Origin: Streptomyces sp. YS415
Lineage (GTDB): Bacteria > Actinomycetota > Actinomycetes > Streptomycetales > Streptomycetaceae
Reading direction: 5' to 3'
DNA: 41,237 nt
Assembly (NCBI RefSeq): GCF_023544665.1
Contig: NZ_JAMJFL010000043.1
Coordinates: 1-41,237 of the forward strand
Part shown: piece after piece, positions 25,001 through 31,881 of the stretch
Layout of the letters: every line of letters begins with the position of its first letter
Position numbering within the stretch: the stretch's first letter is position 1
Program-made: the position numbers and the translations under genes
Notes under the pieces: model-generated
Database searches by the model: none
Seen by the model: only the letters and a program-made list of their open reading frames with translations
What the model was told of the DNA's origin: nothing

Positions 25001-25097
25001 CCTGGAGCGGTACGGACTCGGGGTACACGGCGGGGCGGACGCGCTCGTCGAGGACGCGCTTGAGGCGGGCTTCGACCAGGCTGCGGTCGTCATGCAT
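22074..25097 (-). CDS. GH38 alpha-mannosidase
   Basis: 1007 residues from ATG 25097, just after CGGAG; the frame extends to 25409 but that part is low-complexity Arg/Pro/Ala and overlaps the divergent lipoprotein gene. GH38 hallmarks: HAHIDSAWLWP at 260-270 (zinc His and Asp), WVESDTNMPG near 335-344, and WLPDTFGF with the probable nucleophile Asp374. The C-terminal beta-rich domains follow. There is no signal peptide, so it acts inside the cell on imported mannosides or glycan fragments. It is the first gene of the minus-strand run leading into the L-fucose pathway, suggesting breakdown of mannose- and fucose-containing glycans; no transporter or secreted fucosidase lies in the window. Confidence 0.93.
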   Translation of the reverse strand: MHDDRSLVEARLKRVLDERVRPAVYPESVPLQVAVWHAPGEPVPVAEGLAAEPEPIEVGAQWGAPWGTSWFRVTGTVPEAWAGRTVEALLDLGFDENMPGFQCEGLVYRPDGTPVKGLNPRNQWVRIGAPVEGGEEVRLHVEAASNPVVLGYRPFAPTPLGDKDTAGSAPQYTLARMDLAVLDETVWELVLDLEVLGELMAELPVDSARRWDLLRAVERALDAIDLQDVNGTAARARARLETVLSAPAVPSAHRISAVGHAHIDSAWLWPLRETVRKVARTTANMTALLEDEPDFVFAMSQAQQWAWVKEHRPEVWARVKKAVADGRFVPAGGMWVESDTNMPGSEAMARQFVHGKRFFLDEFGIENDEAWLPDTFGFAAGLPQIIRAAGSKWLLTQKMSWSRTNAFPHHTFRWEGIDGTRIFTHFPPVDTYNCSMHGAEIAHAARNFRDKGAARHSLAPTGWGDGGGGTTREMVAKAARLRDLEGSATVVWKTPAEFFAEAEAEYPNPPVWVGELYLELHRATLTSQARTKQGNRRSEHLLREAELWAATAAVRTGFPYPYEELDRIWKTVLLHQFHDILPGSSIAWVHREARATYERLAAELTGIIDAAQGALAGEGSAPLMFNSAPHGRDGVPAGGARTPLDEGRTRITPGPDGGHVLDNGLLRIGIDARGLVVSAHDLDADRETIAPGRAANLLQLHPDFPNMWDAWDVDEFYRNTVTDLIEVDEIVPEGDGVRIVRSFGGSRVTQVLSLAPGERRLLVDTEVDWHETEKFLKLAFPLDVHAERYASETQFGHVHRPTHTNTSWEAAKFEACNHRFVHLEEPGWGVAIVNDSTYGHDVTRTVRTDGDRGTTTTVRVSLLRAPRFPDPETDQGVHRFRHALVPGAGIGDAVREGWRINLPGRRRTGAGEVAPLVGVDREEVVVTAVKLADDGSGDVVVRFHEAHGGRSRATLTAGFEVAEVTATDLLERPLTDGAVERDGNRVAVRLRPFELVTLRFRRAESVA

Positions 25098-25267
25098 ACG
25101 GGGACTCCGTAGGTCGTCCGGGCGGGGTTCCGAGCGGGGGGCGGGCACCGGGAGTGGGTGACCGCCGGGGAGGCTGACCTGCTGTACAGCTCCCCTGCCG
25201 CACCCGCTTCGAACCGGCCCCGGGGAAACCGCTCCCCGTCGGCGCCCCGCAGGGGGACAATGGCGGC

Positions 25268-26293
25268 ATGCGGCTGCGGGGACTGGCCTGTGCCGCCGCC
25301 GGGCTGTCGCTGCTGCTGGCGGCGGGCTGCACCGGCGGCGCGGACGAGGCCGCGCGCCCGACGGCGTCCGCGAGCGCGAGCCCCCGTACGACATCCGCCG
25401 CCCCGACACCCTCCCCCTCCCCCGTGGACCCCGTCTCGATCCAGTCCCTGATCCGGCGCGAGCACAGCGGCTCCGGCCTGCGCCTGGGCACGGTCCTGGC
25501 CCGCACCGCCGCCTACACCTCGTACGCCGTGACCTACGAGAGCGACGGTCTGACGATCTCGGGGCTGCTGAACATCCCGGCGGGCCAGGGGCCCTTCCCG
25601 GCGCTGGTGCTCGCGCACGGCTACATCGACCCGGCCGTCTACACCACCGGCCGGGGCCTGGCCCGCGAACAGGACCTGCTCGCCCACGAGGGGTACGTCG
25701 TCCTGCACACCGACTACCGCAACCACGCCCGCTCCGACGACGACCCCGACAACGACGTGAACCTGCGCCTCGGCTACACCTCGGACGTCATCGGCGCGGT
25801 CCTGGCGCTGCGCGGTTCCGGCCGGCCGGAGATCGACGAGGACCGGATCGGGCTGCTCGGGCGCTCGATGGGCGGCGGGGTCGTGTACAACACGCTGGTG
25901 GTGGCGCCCGGCCTGGTCGACGCGGCGGTGGTCTTCGCACCGGTGAGCGGCCGGCCGCAGGACAACCTCGAGCGGTTCCAGCGCGGCGAGGGCGACCCGA
26001 TCGCCGCGGAGATCGACGCGGCGCACGGCACCCCCGAGGAGAATCCGCGGTTCTGGCGGAACGTCTCGCCGCTGACCTTCGCGCACCGGGCGACGGAGCC
26101 GCTGCTGATCCACCACGGCACCGCCGACGACACCTGCCCGCTCGCCTGGTCGAAGCGGACGGTGGCGGCGTTCGAGGCGGCCGGGAAGGATGTGGAGCTG
26201 CGCCAGTACCGGGGCGAGGGGCACACCTTCGGACCGCGCTGGCCGGACTCGATGGAGGCGACCACGGCGTTCTTCGAGCGGCACCTGCGCTAG
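25268..26293 (+). CDS. Secreted alpha/beta-hydrolase lipoprotein (prolyl-oligopeptidase/esterase type)
   Basis: 341 residues. Lipoprotein signal ending LLLAAGC (Cys about 21), then a Ser/Thr/Pro linker to about 55. The hydrolase domain has VLAHGY, nucleophile Ser in GRSMGGG, probable acid in GTADDTCP and His in GEGHTF, the order typical of S9-like peptidases and acetyl-esterases. The substrate is unknown. It is divergent from the mannosidase (170-bp gap), consistent with an outer-surface esterase that helps degrade decorated glycans, but that is inference. GGGGGACA stands before ATG 25268. Confidence 0.85.
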   Translation: MRLRGLACAAAGLSLLLAAGCTGGADEAARPTASASASPRTTSAAPTPSPSPVDPVSIQSLIRREHSGSGLRLGTVLARTAAYTSYAVTYESDGLTISGLLNIPAGQGPFPALVLAHGYIDPAVYTTGRGLAREQDLLAHEGYVVLHTDYRNHARSDDDPDNDVNLRLGYTSDVIGAVLALRGSGRPEIDEDRIGLLGRSMGGGVVYNTLVVAPGLVDAAVVFAPVSGRPQDNLERFQRGEGDPIAAEIDAAHGTPEENPRFWRNVSPLTFAHRATEPLLIHHGTADDTCPLAWSKRTVAAFEAAGKDVELRQYRGEGHTFGPRWPDSMEATTAFFERHLR

Positions 26294-26385
26294 CGGCGCT
26301 CTCGACGCCGGGACGCCCGGCGGGCAGAGTTCTCCCCGACGTACCCGCGAGTAGTCCCCCTGAGCAGTACCCGAAGGAGCCCTCC

Positions 26386-27729
26386 GTGACCAGCTGGGTC
26401 GGCCGGACCGCCGTCGAGATCGCCGCCGCCGTACGGGAGAAGCGGGCCACGCCCCGGGAGGTGGTCGCCGAGCACCTGGACCGGATCGCGCGCCTGGACG
26501 GCCGGATCGGCGCCTTCCGCACGGTGCGGGCCGAGGCGGCGCTCGCCGAGGCCGAGGCCGTGGGAGCCCGCGGTGACCTGGCCGAACTGCCGCTCGCGGG
26601 CGTGCCGGTGGCGGTCAAGGACAACCTCGCGGTGCGCGGCGAGTCGCTGCGCGTCGGCTCAGCGGCGACCTCGCGGGCACCGGCCGCCGACGACCATGTC
26701 ACGGTGGCCCGGCTGCGGGCGGCGGGGGCGGTGGTCGTCGGGCTGACGAACGTGCCGGAGCTGTGCGTCTTCGGCACCACGGACGGGGTGCACGGCATCT
26801 CCCGCAACCCGTGGGACACCTCGCGCTCGGCGGGCGGTTCGTCGGGCGGCAGCGCCGCCGCGGTCGCCGCGGCCCTGGTGCCGGTCGCCCTCGGCAACGA
26901 CGGCATGGGCTCCCTGCGCATTCCGGCGGCCAACTGCGGCCTGGTCACCATCAAGCCGGGCCGCGGGGTGGTGCCGGCGGGCATCGGCGAGGGCGACTGG
27001 TTCGGCATGTCGGAGAACGGGCCCCTGGCCACGACGGTCGAGGACACCCGCCTGCTGCTCGCGGTGCTGGCCGACGGGGACCTCCCGCCCTCCTCGGCGC
27101 GGGGCGGACAGCGCGTCGCGGTGTCGCTGCGCAGCCCGATCGCGGGGGTCGCGGTGAGCGCCCCGTACCGGGCGGCGGCGCGCGAGGCGGCGGGCGTGCT
27201 GATGAAGGCGGGCCACCAGGTGCGCCGGGCGGATCCCCCGTACCCGGTGTCGCTCGGGCTCACCGCACTCGCCAACTGGACGGCGGGCACCTCGGTCGAC
27301 GCCCGGGACCTGGACCCGCGGTCGCTGACCCGCCGCACGAGGGTGCACGCGGCGATCGGCAGGCGCTTCGCCGGTCAGGCCCGCAGGGGCAGGGCCCGGG
27401 AGGAGTTGCGCCGGGTCCTGGACCCGTTCTTCGAGCGGTACGACATCCTGCTCACCCCTGCCCTGGCCCGCCGCTCTCCGGAGGCCGCGCCCTGGCACGA
27501 GCGGGGCTGGCTCCGCAACATCCTGGCGAACACCGCATACTCGCCCTTCACGCCGCCCTGGAACCTGACCGGATGGCCGGCCATGAGCGTCCCCGTCGGC
27601 TCCCTGCCCTCGGGCGCCCCCTGCGCCGTACAACTGGTGGGCCGCCCGGGCGCGGAGACGGAACTGCTCGACCTGGCGGCCCAGTTGGAGAGCCTGCGGC
27701 CGTGGCGGCGGACCGCGCCGTCGGCCTGA
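26386..27729 (+). CDS. Amidase (amidase signature family)
   Basis: 447 residues; GTG 26386 preceded by GAAGGAG. The Ser-cisSer-Lys triad is visible: Lys78 in VAVKDN, cis-Ser at 152-153 in GGSSGGS, nucleophile Ser176 in GMGSLRIPA. It hydrolyses a carboxamide; it is not GatA, since no gatB/C lies nearby and length and context differ. No signal peptide. The substrate is unknown. Its stop is 13 bp from the convergent GNAT gene. Confidence 0.9.
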   Translation: MTSWVGRTAVEIAAAVREKRATPREVVAEHLDRIARLDGRIGAFRTVRAEAALAEAEAVGARGDLAELPLAGVPVAVKDNLAVRGESLRVGSAATSRAPAADDHVTVARLRAAGAVVVGLTNVPELCVFGTTDGVHGISRNPWDTSRSAGGSSGGSAAAVAAALVPVALGNDGMGSLRIPAANCGLVTIKPGRGVVPAGIGEGDWFGMSENGPLATTVEDTRLLLAVLADGDLPPSSARGGQRVAVSLRSPIAGVAVSAPYRAAAREAAGVLMKAGHQVRRADPPYPVSLGLTALANWTAGTSVDARDLDPRSLTRRTRVHAAIGRRFAGQARRGRAREELRRVLDPFFERYDILLTPALARRSPEAAPWHERGWLRNILANTAYSPFTPPWNLTGWPAMSVPVGSLPSGAPCAVQLVGRPGAETELLDLAAQLESLRPWRRTAPSA

Positions 27730-27742
27730 GCCGGGGCGGCCG

Positions 27743-28225
27743 TCACAAGGCGCGGTACATGATGTGCAGGCCCACCGGGCCGTGCCGCGGATGCTCGAAC
27801 GCGTCGGGGACCGTGCCGAGGATCGTGAAGCCGAGGGACAGCCACAGCCGGACGGCGGGGTTGGTCTCGACGACGGCGTTGAAGACCATGCCCCGGTAGC
27901 CGTGCGCCGTGGCGGCGGCCAGGACGTGTCCGGCGAGGAGGCGGCCGATGCCGCGGCCCGCGTGCGCGGGGTCGACCATGAAGCCCGCGTTGGCGATGCG
28001 GGCGGCGGGACCACCGTAGTTGGGGGTGAGGTACGCGGAGGCGACGACCGTGCCGGTCTCGTCCTCGACGACGTACACCTGTTTCGCCGGGTTCGTCCAC
28101 AGGGCCCGGGCCGCCTCCTCGGAGGTGTCCGGGTCCCAGGCGTAGGTCTCGCCGGCGGAGACGATGCGGTGCCAGAAAGGCCAGATCCGCGGCCAGTCCT
28201 CGGCCACGGCTTCCCTGATCAGCAT
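27743..28225 (-). CDS. GNAT-family N-acetyltransferase
   Basis: 160 residues with the full GNAT fold: N-terminal LIREAVAEDWPRIWPFW, central strand VVASAYLTPNY, acetyl-CoA motif AHAGRGIGRLLAGHV and the C-terminal GFTILGTVPDAF-HP segment. This subgroup resembles phosphinothricin/L-amino-acid N-acetyltransferases, but the substrate cannot be fixed. It lies 57 bp downstream of the 57-residue gene at 28283 on the same strand, so they may share a transcript. A perfect 12-bp palindrome CGTCGATCGACG (28254-28265) sits just upstream of its start. Confidence 0.88.
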   Translation of the reverse strand: MLIREAVAEDWPRIWPFWHRIVSAGETYAWDPDTSEEAARALWTNPAKQVYVVEDETGTVVASAYLTPNYGGPAARIANAGFMVDPAHAGRGIGRLLAGHVLAAATAHGYRGMVFNAVVETNPAVRLWLSLGFTILGTVPDAFEHPRHGPVGLHIMYRAL

Positions 28226-28253
28226 GGGCGCCAGTCTCGCACGCCCATGCGAC

Positions 28254-28265
28254 CGTCGATCGACG
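28254..28265. promoter_or_regulatory. 12-bp perfect palindrome upstream of the GNAT gene
   Basis: CGTCGATCGACG, 29 bp before the GNAT start and just after the preceding stop. Possible operator; short enough to be chance in this composition. Confidence 0.3.
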
Positions 28266-28282
28266 AAGGCTTCTCGGGGCCT

Positions 28283-28456
28283 TCAGTCCACGCTCGGCAG
28301 GATGTGGGGCTCGGCGAGGTCGTCCTCGTACCCCGCGAGACGGATCGGGGCGGACCGGGCCCACACGTCCAGGCTGCCGAGTTCGCCGGGCCTGCGGCCC
28401 GCGTGTTCCGGGCCCTCCTTGGGGCGTTGATCGCGCTTCGTCTTCTCCGGTGTCAC
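28283..28456 (-). CDS. 57-residue conserved-looking small protein, unrecognised
   Basis: Starts at GTG 28456 with AAGGAG six bases before it, an ideal ribosome binding site; codon use has strong third-position GC. The first 27 residues are basic and flexible (MTPEKTKRDQRPKEG..). The C-terminal 30 are ordered-looking and acidic: LDVWARSAPIRLAGYEDD then LAEPHILPSVD. No Cys, signal peptide or membrane segment. This leader-plus-distinct-tail layout resembles a small adaptor or a peptide precursor, but no RiPP maturase is nearby. The downstream GNAT is the only obvious modifying enzyme. A nested palindrome lies upstream at 28665-28717. I do not recognise the family. Confidence 0.7.
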   Translation of the reverse strand: MTPEKTKRDQRPKEGPEHAGRRPGELGSLDVWARSAPIRLAGYEDDLAEPHILPSVD

Positions 28457-28924
28457 CGCGCACTCCTTATGTGTCGGGTCACCCTCGGGACCACTGCGCC
28501 GGACCGATGCGTCCGTCGCCGGTAGCCCGCTCGGGTGTGAGTCGAAAGACCGTTCGGACGCGGTGGCGCCGGTTCCTCGTACGGAGCAGGCCGATGTGAA
28601 CCGGCTGTCCCGGGACGGACCGTGGGTGTGGGTGGGACCCAGTTCTGCTGTCCGTCCGCTACAGAGTAACCAAATGAGCGGGTACCCGCTCGATGGGGCT
28701 GAAAACTCGCGGTTACTGTCTGAAGACGTCCTGTTTTCTCCCCTGTTGGTTCACCCCTGCGTGGGACCGAGGGGAACGAGTGCCCCGCGCGGCCGCCGGG
28801 ATGCCCCCGCCCACGGATCGCACCGCCGCCCCACGGCGCGCAGTTCAGGTGCCGTTGGCCGAATCGCAAGCCACCCATGGTGTGCTGGCGGACGGCAACG
28901 GCTGTCCGGCGGGAGGACTGACGC
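28457..28924. other. 468-bp divergent intergenic region
   Basis: Lies between the 57-residue gene and the HD-like gene. It contains a relatively AT-rich stretch (about 28655-28760), the nested inverted repeat at 28665-28717 and a GTTCACCCCT...AGGGGAAC hairpin near 28747-28778. No ORF with good codon bias or ribosome binding site was found. Presumed to hold both promoters. Confidence 0.5.
28665..28717. repeat. Nested inverted repeat: 16-bp palindrome inside 7-bp arms
   Basis: AGTAACC (28665-28671) and GGTTACT (28711-28717) are exact inverted copies. Between them lies GAGCGGGTACCCGCTC (28676-28691), a perfect 16-bp palindrome. The arrangement suggests operator sites for a dimeric regulator, or an RNA structure, between divergent genes. 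Confidence 0.6.
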
Positions 28925-29377
28925 ATGGAACTGCGCAGTGTCGAGGAGCTGATGGATCTGCTGCACGCCTGCCGGGGCGCACGGGTCGCCCCCGGCCGGG
29001 CCGGCAGCGCCGGAACCGATCTGCACCAGCACGCACTGCGCACCGCCGCGCTGCTGCGCCGGCGCCACCCCGCCGACAAGGAACTCCAGGCGGCCGGGCT
29101 TGTCCAGGCGATCGGCCCGCTGCTGAGCCCCGGCGACCGGGCCGCGCGGTCCGGCCGCGCCGCCGACGCCGTACGCCCCCTGCTCGGCGAGCGGGTGGCC
29201 CGGCTGGTCCGCACCCAGGACCACGGCGGCGACCCGTACGACGACGACCTGCTCCGGCTGCGCCAGGCGGCCGAGGAGAGCCGCACCGCCGGCTTCGACG
29301 CCGGGGTCCTGGAGGACTGGCGCACCGTCCTGGAGCTCCTCGCCGCCCGGAACTCCCGCCTCGGGGCTGTCGACTGA
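28925..29377 (+). CDS. Degenerate HD-domain protein
   Basis: 150 residues; ATG 28925 after GGAGG. The fold resembles small HD-domain proteins of the PhnZ-like kind: LHQHALRTAALLRRR corresponds to the first-His helix, LQAAGLVQAIG to the segment normally reading LHDIGH, and the C-terminal LLRLRQAAEESRTAGFDAGVLEDWRTVLE to the typical RLRRWDD-like ending. The HD dyad is replaced by Gln61-Ala62, so metal binding and phosphohydrolase activity are probably lost. It lies 25 bp before an SDR gene on the same strand and may be co-transcribed. Could be a regulatory or binding protein. Assignment by pattern only. Confidence 0.65.
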   Translation: MELRSVEELMDLLHACRGARVAPGRAGSAGTDLHQHALRTAALLRRRHPADKELQAAGLVQAIGPLLSPGDRAARSGRAADAVRPLLGERVARLVRTQDHGGDPYDDDLLRLRQAAEESRTAGFDAGVLEDWRTVLELLAARNSRLGAVD

Positions 29378-29402
29378 CGGTCCGTCATGAGACGGTACGG
29401 CG

Positions 29403-30212
29403 ATGACGCCGCCGTACGGACTGCAGGGCAGGGCCGCCGTGGTCACCGGCGCCACCCGCGGCATCGGTCTCGCCGTCGCCCGCGCGCTCACGGAAGCCGG
29501 CGCGCGGGTCTGCGTGACGGCACGGGATGCCCGGGACGTGCGGCGCACGGCGGCGGAGCTGGGCGGTGCGGGCCTGGCGGGGGACGTGGCCGACCCCGCG
29601 CATCCGCGGGCGCTGGCGGAGTTCTGCGTGCGGGAGCTCGGCCGCCTCGACATCGTGGTCAACAACGCCGCGACGAACCGGCCCTACGGCCCGCTGATGG
29701 ACGTCGATCCGCTCGTCTGGCGCACGGCGTTCACGGTGAACGTGGAGGCACCGCTGCGGCTGGTCCAGCAGGCCTGGCGGGCCTGGATGCGCGACCACGG
29801 CGGCACGGTCGTCAACATCTGCACGGAGGGCGCCGTGCACGTGGGCCCGCACGTCGGCGCCTACGGCACCAGCAAGGCCGCCCTGCTGCACCTCACCCGC
29901 CAGCTCGCGGGCGAACTGGCCCCGGGGGTCCGCGTCAACTCCGTCTCCCCGGGCCTGATCCGCACCGACATGGCCCGCTTCGTCTGGGAGCACGCGGAGC
30001 CGCGGCTGGCCGCGGCCCTCCCGCTCGCCCGTATCGGCTCCCCGCAGGACGTGGCCCGGGCCGTCGTCTGGCTGGCCTCGGACGCGGCCGAATGGGTGAC
30101 CGGCGCCGACCTCGTGGTGGACGGAGGCACCCGGGTCCGGGCGGCGTCCGCGTCAGCGACCGGCTCGCCCGTCCAGGACCGCCTGCGCGACCGGGCACCG
30201 ACGGACCCCTGA
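29403..30212 (+). CDS. SDR-family oxidoreductase (FabG-like)
   Basis: 269 residues. Rossmann motif TGATRGIG, NNAAT in place of NNAG, active-site YGTSK (Tyr and Lys present) and C-terminal GADLVVDGGT. Thirteen residues before the Tyr, where the catalytic Ser is expected, the sequence ICTEG gives Thr; Thr can sometimes substitute, so activity is likely but not certain. Around 20 residues after VDGG are extra and low-complexity. The substrate is unknown. It follows the HD-like gene by 25 bp and converges with the zinc-ribbon SDR (70-bp gap). Confidence 0.85.
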   Translation: MTPPYGLQGRAAVVTGATRGIGLAVARALTEAGARVCVTARDARDVRRTAAELGGAGLAGDVADPAHPRALAEFCVRELGRLDIVVNNAATNRPYGPLMDVDPLVWRTAFTVNVEAPLRLVQQAWRAWMRDHGGTVVNICTEGAVHVGPHVGAYGTSKAALLHLTRQLAGELAPGVRVNSVSPGLIRTDMARFVWEHAEPRLAAALPLARIGSPQDVARAVVWLASDAAEWVTGADLVVDGGTRVRAASASATGSPVQDRLRDRAPTDP

Positions 30213-30282
30213 CGGCGCCCCGTGGCGAGCCCGGCCACCCGGTGCGATCATCGACTCGTCGCCCCTCGGCCGGGCCGCGCTG

Positions 30283-31776
30283 TCACCACTTGCCGGGCGC
30301 GTAGTCCTTCAGGAAGACGCCGTACACGTCCTCGCCCGCCTCGCCGCGCACCACCGGGTCGTATACACGGGCCGCGCCGTCGACCAGGTCGAGAGGGGCG
30401 TGGAAGCCCTCCTCGGCGAGGCGGAGCTTGTCGTAGTGAGGGCGCTCGTCGGTGATCCAGCCGGTGTCGACCGAGGTCATCAGGATGCCGTCCGACTGGA
30501 ACATCTCCTGGGCGCTGGTCCGGGTGACCATGTTCATCGCGGCCTTGGCGGCGTTGGTGTTCGGGTGCCCCGCGCCCTTGTAGCCGCGGCCGAACACGCC
30601 CTCCATCGCCGAGACGTTGACGACGTAGGCGCGGCCCGAGGACGCCTTGCGCGCCGCCTCCGCCATCACCGGGCGGAGCTTGCTGATCAGGATGAACGGC
30701 GCCGTGTAGTTGCACAGCTGGGTCTCCAGCAGCTCCACCGGGGAGATCTGCTCGATGGTCTGCACCCAGGTGTTGGTGTCGACCACGTCGGGGACGAGAC
30801 CGCCCGCGTCGATGGCGGTGCCGTCGCGGTGCCGCTCCACACTGGCGTGCCCCGCGACCAGGGCGAGGTCGGCCACCTGCTGCGCGTCGAGCCCGGAGAT
30901 CCCGGCGGGCAGCGCGGCCAGGCCGTCCACCGCACCGGAGTTGAAGGCGCCGATGACGTGGTGGGCGGGGAGTTCACCGGCCGGCAGGGGGGCCGCCTCG
31001 CCGTCCACCAGCGCGGCGTAGGCCGAGGGCAGGCGCCGTACCGTCTGGGTGGCGTTGTTGATCAGGATGTCCAGCGGACCCTGCTCACCGACCTGGTCGG
31101 CCAGGGCGACGGCCTGGGCCGGGTCGCGCAGGTCGATGCCGACGACCTCCAGGCGGTGGATCCAGTCCGCGGCGTCGTCCATGGCCTTGAAGCGGCGGAT
31201 GGCGTCCTTCGGGAACCGCGTGGTGATCGTGGTGTGCGCGCCGTCGCGCAGCAGCCGCAGCGCGATGTACATGCCGATCTTGGCGCGTCCGCCGGTGAGT
31301 AGCGCCCGCTTGCCGGCGAGGTCGGCGCGGACGTCGCGCTTGGCGCGGTTCAGCGCGGCGCAGTCCGGACAGAGCTGGTGGTAGAAGTAGTCGACTTCCA
31401 CGTACCGCGTCTTGCAGGTGTAGCAGGAGCGCGGGCGCTGGAGTATCCCGGCGATCCGCCCCTCCTCGGTGGGCGACGACGGCAGCAGGCCCTCGGTCTC
31501 GTCGTCGATGCGCTGCGCGGAGCCGGTCGCCGTGGCCTCGGTGACCGCCCTGTCGTGGGCGGTCTTGGCGGCCCGGCGCTCCTGGCGGCGGCGCTGCTTG
31601 ACCGTGCGGTAGACGGCCGCGGTGGCCCGGCGCACGGCGATCGCGTCGGGGTGGTCGACCTCCAGCTTGTCGAGCTCCTCCAGCACGCTGAGGCAGACGG
31701 CCAGCCGCTCGGGGTCGATGCCGGGGCCGTACACGATCTCTTCCGTGGTCGCCGGACCGTCCTCTGTCACCGTCAT
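30283..31776 (-). CDS. Zinc-ribbon/SDR fusion protein lacking the catalytic Tyr
   Basis: 497 residues from ATG 31776 (GGGAAG nine bases upstream); a GTG at 31800 adds eight residues. Residues 1-110 are helical and charged. A zinc ribbon follows, with Cys118, Cys121, Cys136 and Cys139 (CYTC...CPDC). The SDR domain starts about 152, with TGGRAKIG at 161-168 and INNATQ at 239-244, a long insertion (about 250-330), VVNVSAMEG (Ser389) and Lys411 in TNAAK. Four residues before Lys411 stands Thr407, not Tyr, so the YxxxK motif is lost. It may be non-catalytic or use another acid. It follows the WS/DGAT gene by about 105 bp on the same strand. Function unknown. Confidence 0.85.
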   Translation of the reverse strand: MTVTEDGPATTEEIVYGPGIDPERLAVCLSVLEELDKLEVDHPDAIAVRRATAAVYRTVKQRRRQERRAAKTAHDRAVTEATATGSAQRIDDETEGLLPSSPTEEGRIAGILQRPRSCYTCKTRYVEVDYFYHQLCPDCAALNRAKRDVRADLAGKRALLTGGRAKIGMYIALRLLRDGAHTTITTRFPKDAIRRFKAMDDAADWIHRLEVVGIDLRDPAQAVALADQVGEQGPLDILINNATQTVRRLPSAYAALVDGEAAPLPAGELPAHHVIGAFNSGAVDGLAALPAGISGLDAQQVADLALVAGHASVERHRDGTAIDAGGLVPDVVDTNTWVQTIEQISPVELLETQLCNYTAPFILISKLRPVMAEAARKASSGRAYVVNVSAMEGVFGRGYKGAGHPNTNAAKAAMNMVTRTSAQEMFQSDGILMTSVDTGWITDERPHYDKLRLAEEGFHAPLDLVDGAARVYDPVVRGEAGEDVYGVFLKDYAPGKW

Positions 31777-31881
31777 CGCCGCTGCCGCTTCCCTGCTCAC
31801 CCGTGCGGCGCTCCGACCGCGTCCGCTTTCGAACGGGGAATTCTACGGAGAGCTCGGCGTCACTACCAAAACCCCGGACGG

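Noticed and set aside
24752..26284. 510-aa minus-strand frame opposite the esterase lipoprotein
   Set aside because: No domain, low-complexity stretches, and the plus-strand gene has a lipobox and catalytic triad.
26386..27729. Amidase as GatA of the tRNA amidotransferase
   Set aside because: No gatB or gatC adjacent, and length and context differ.
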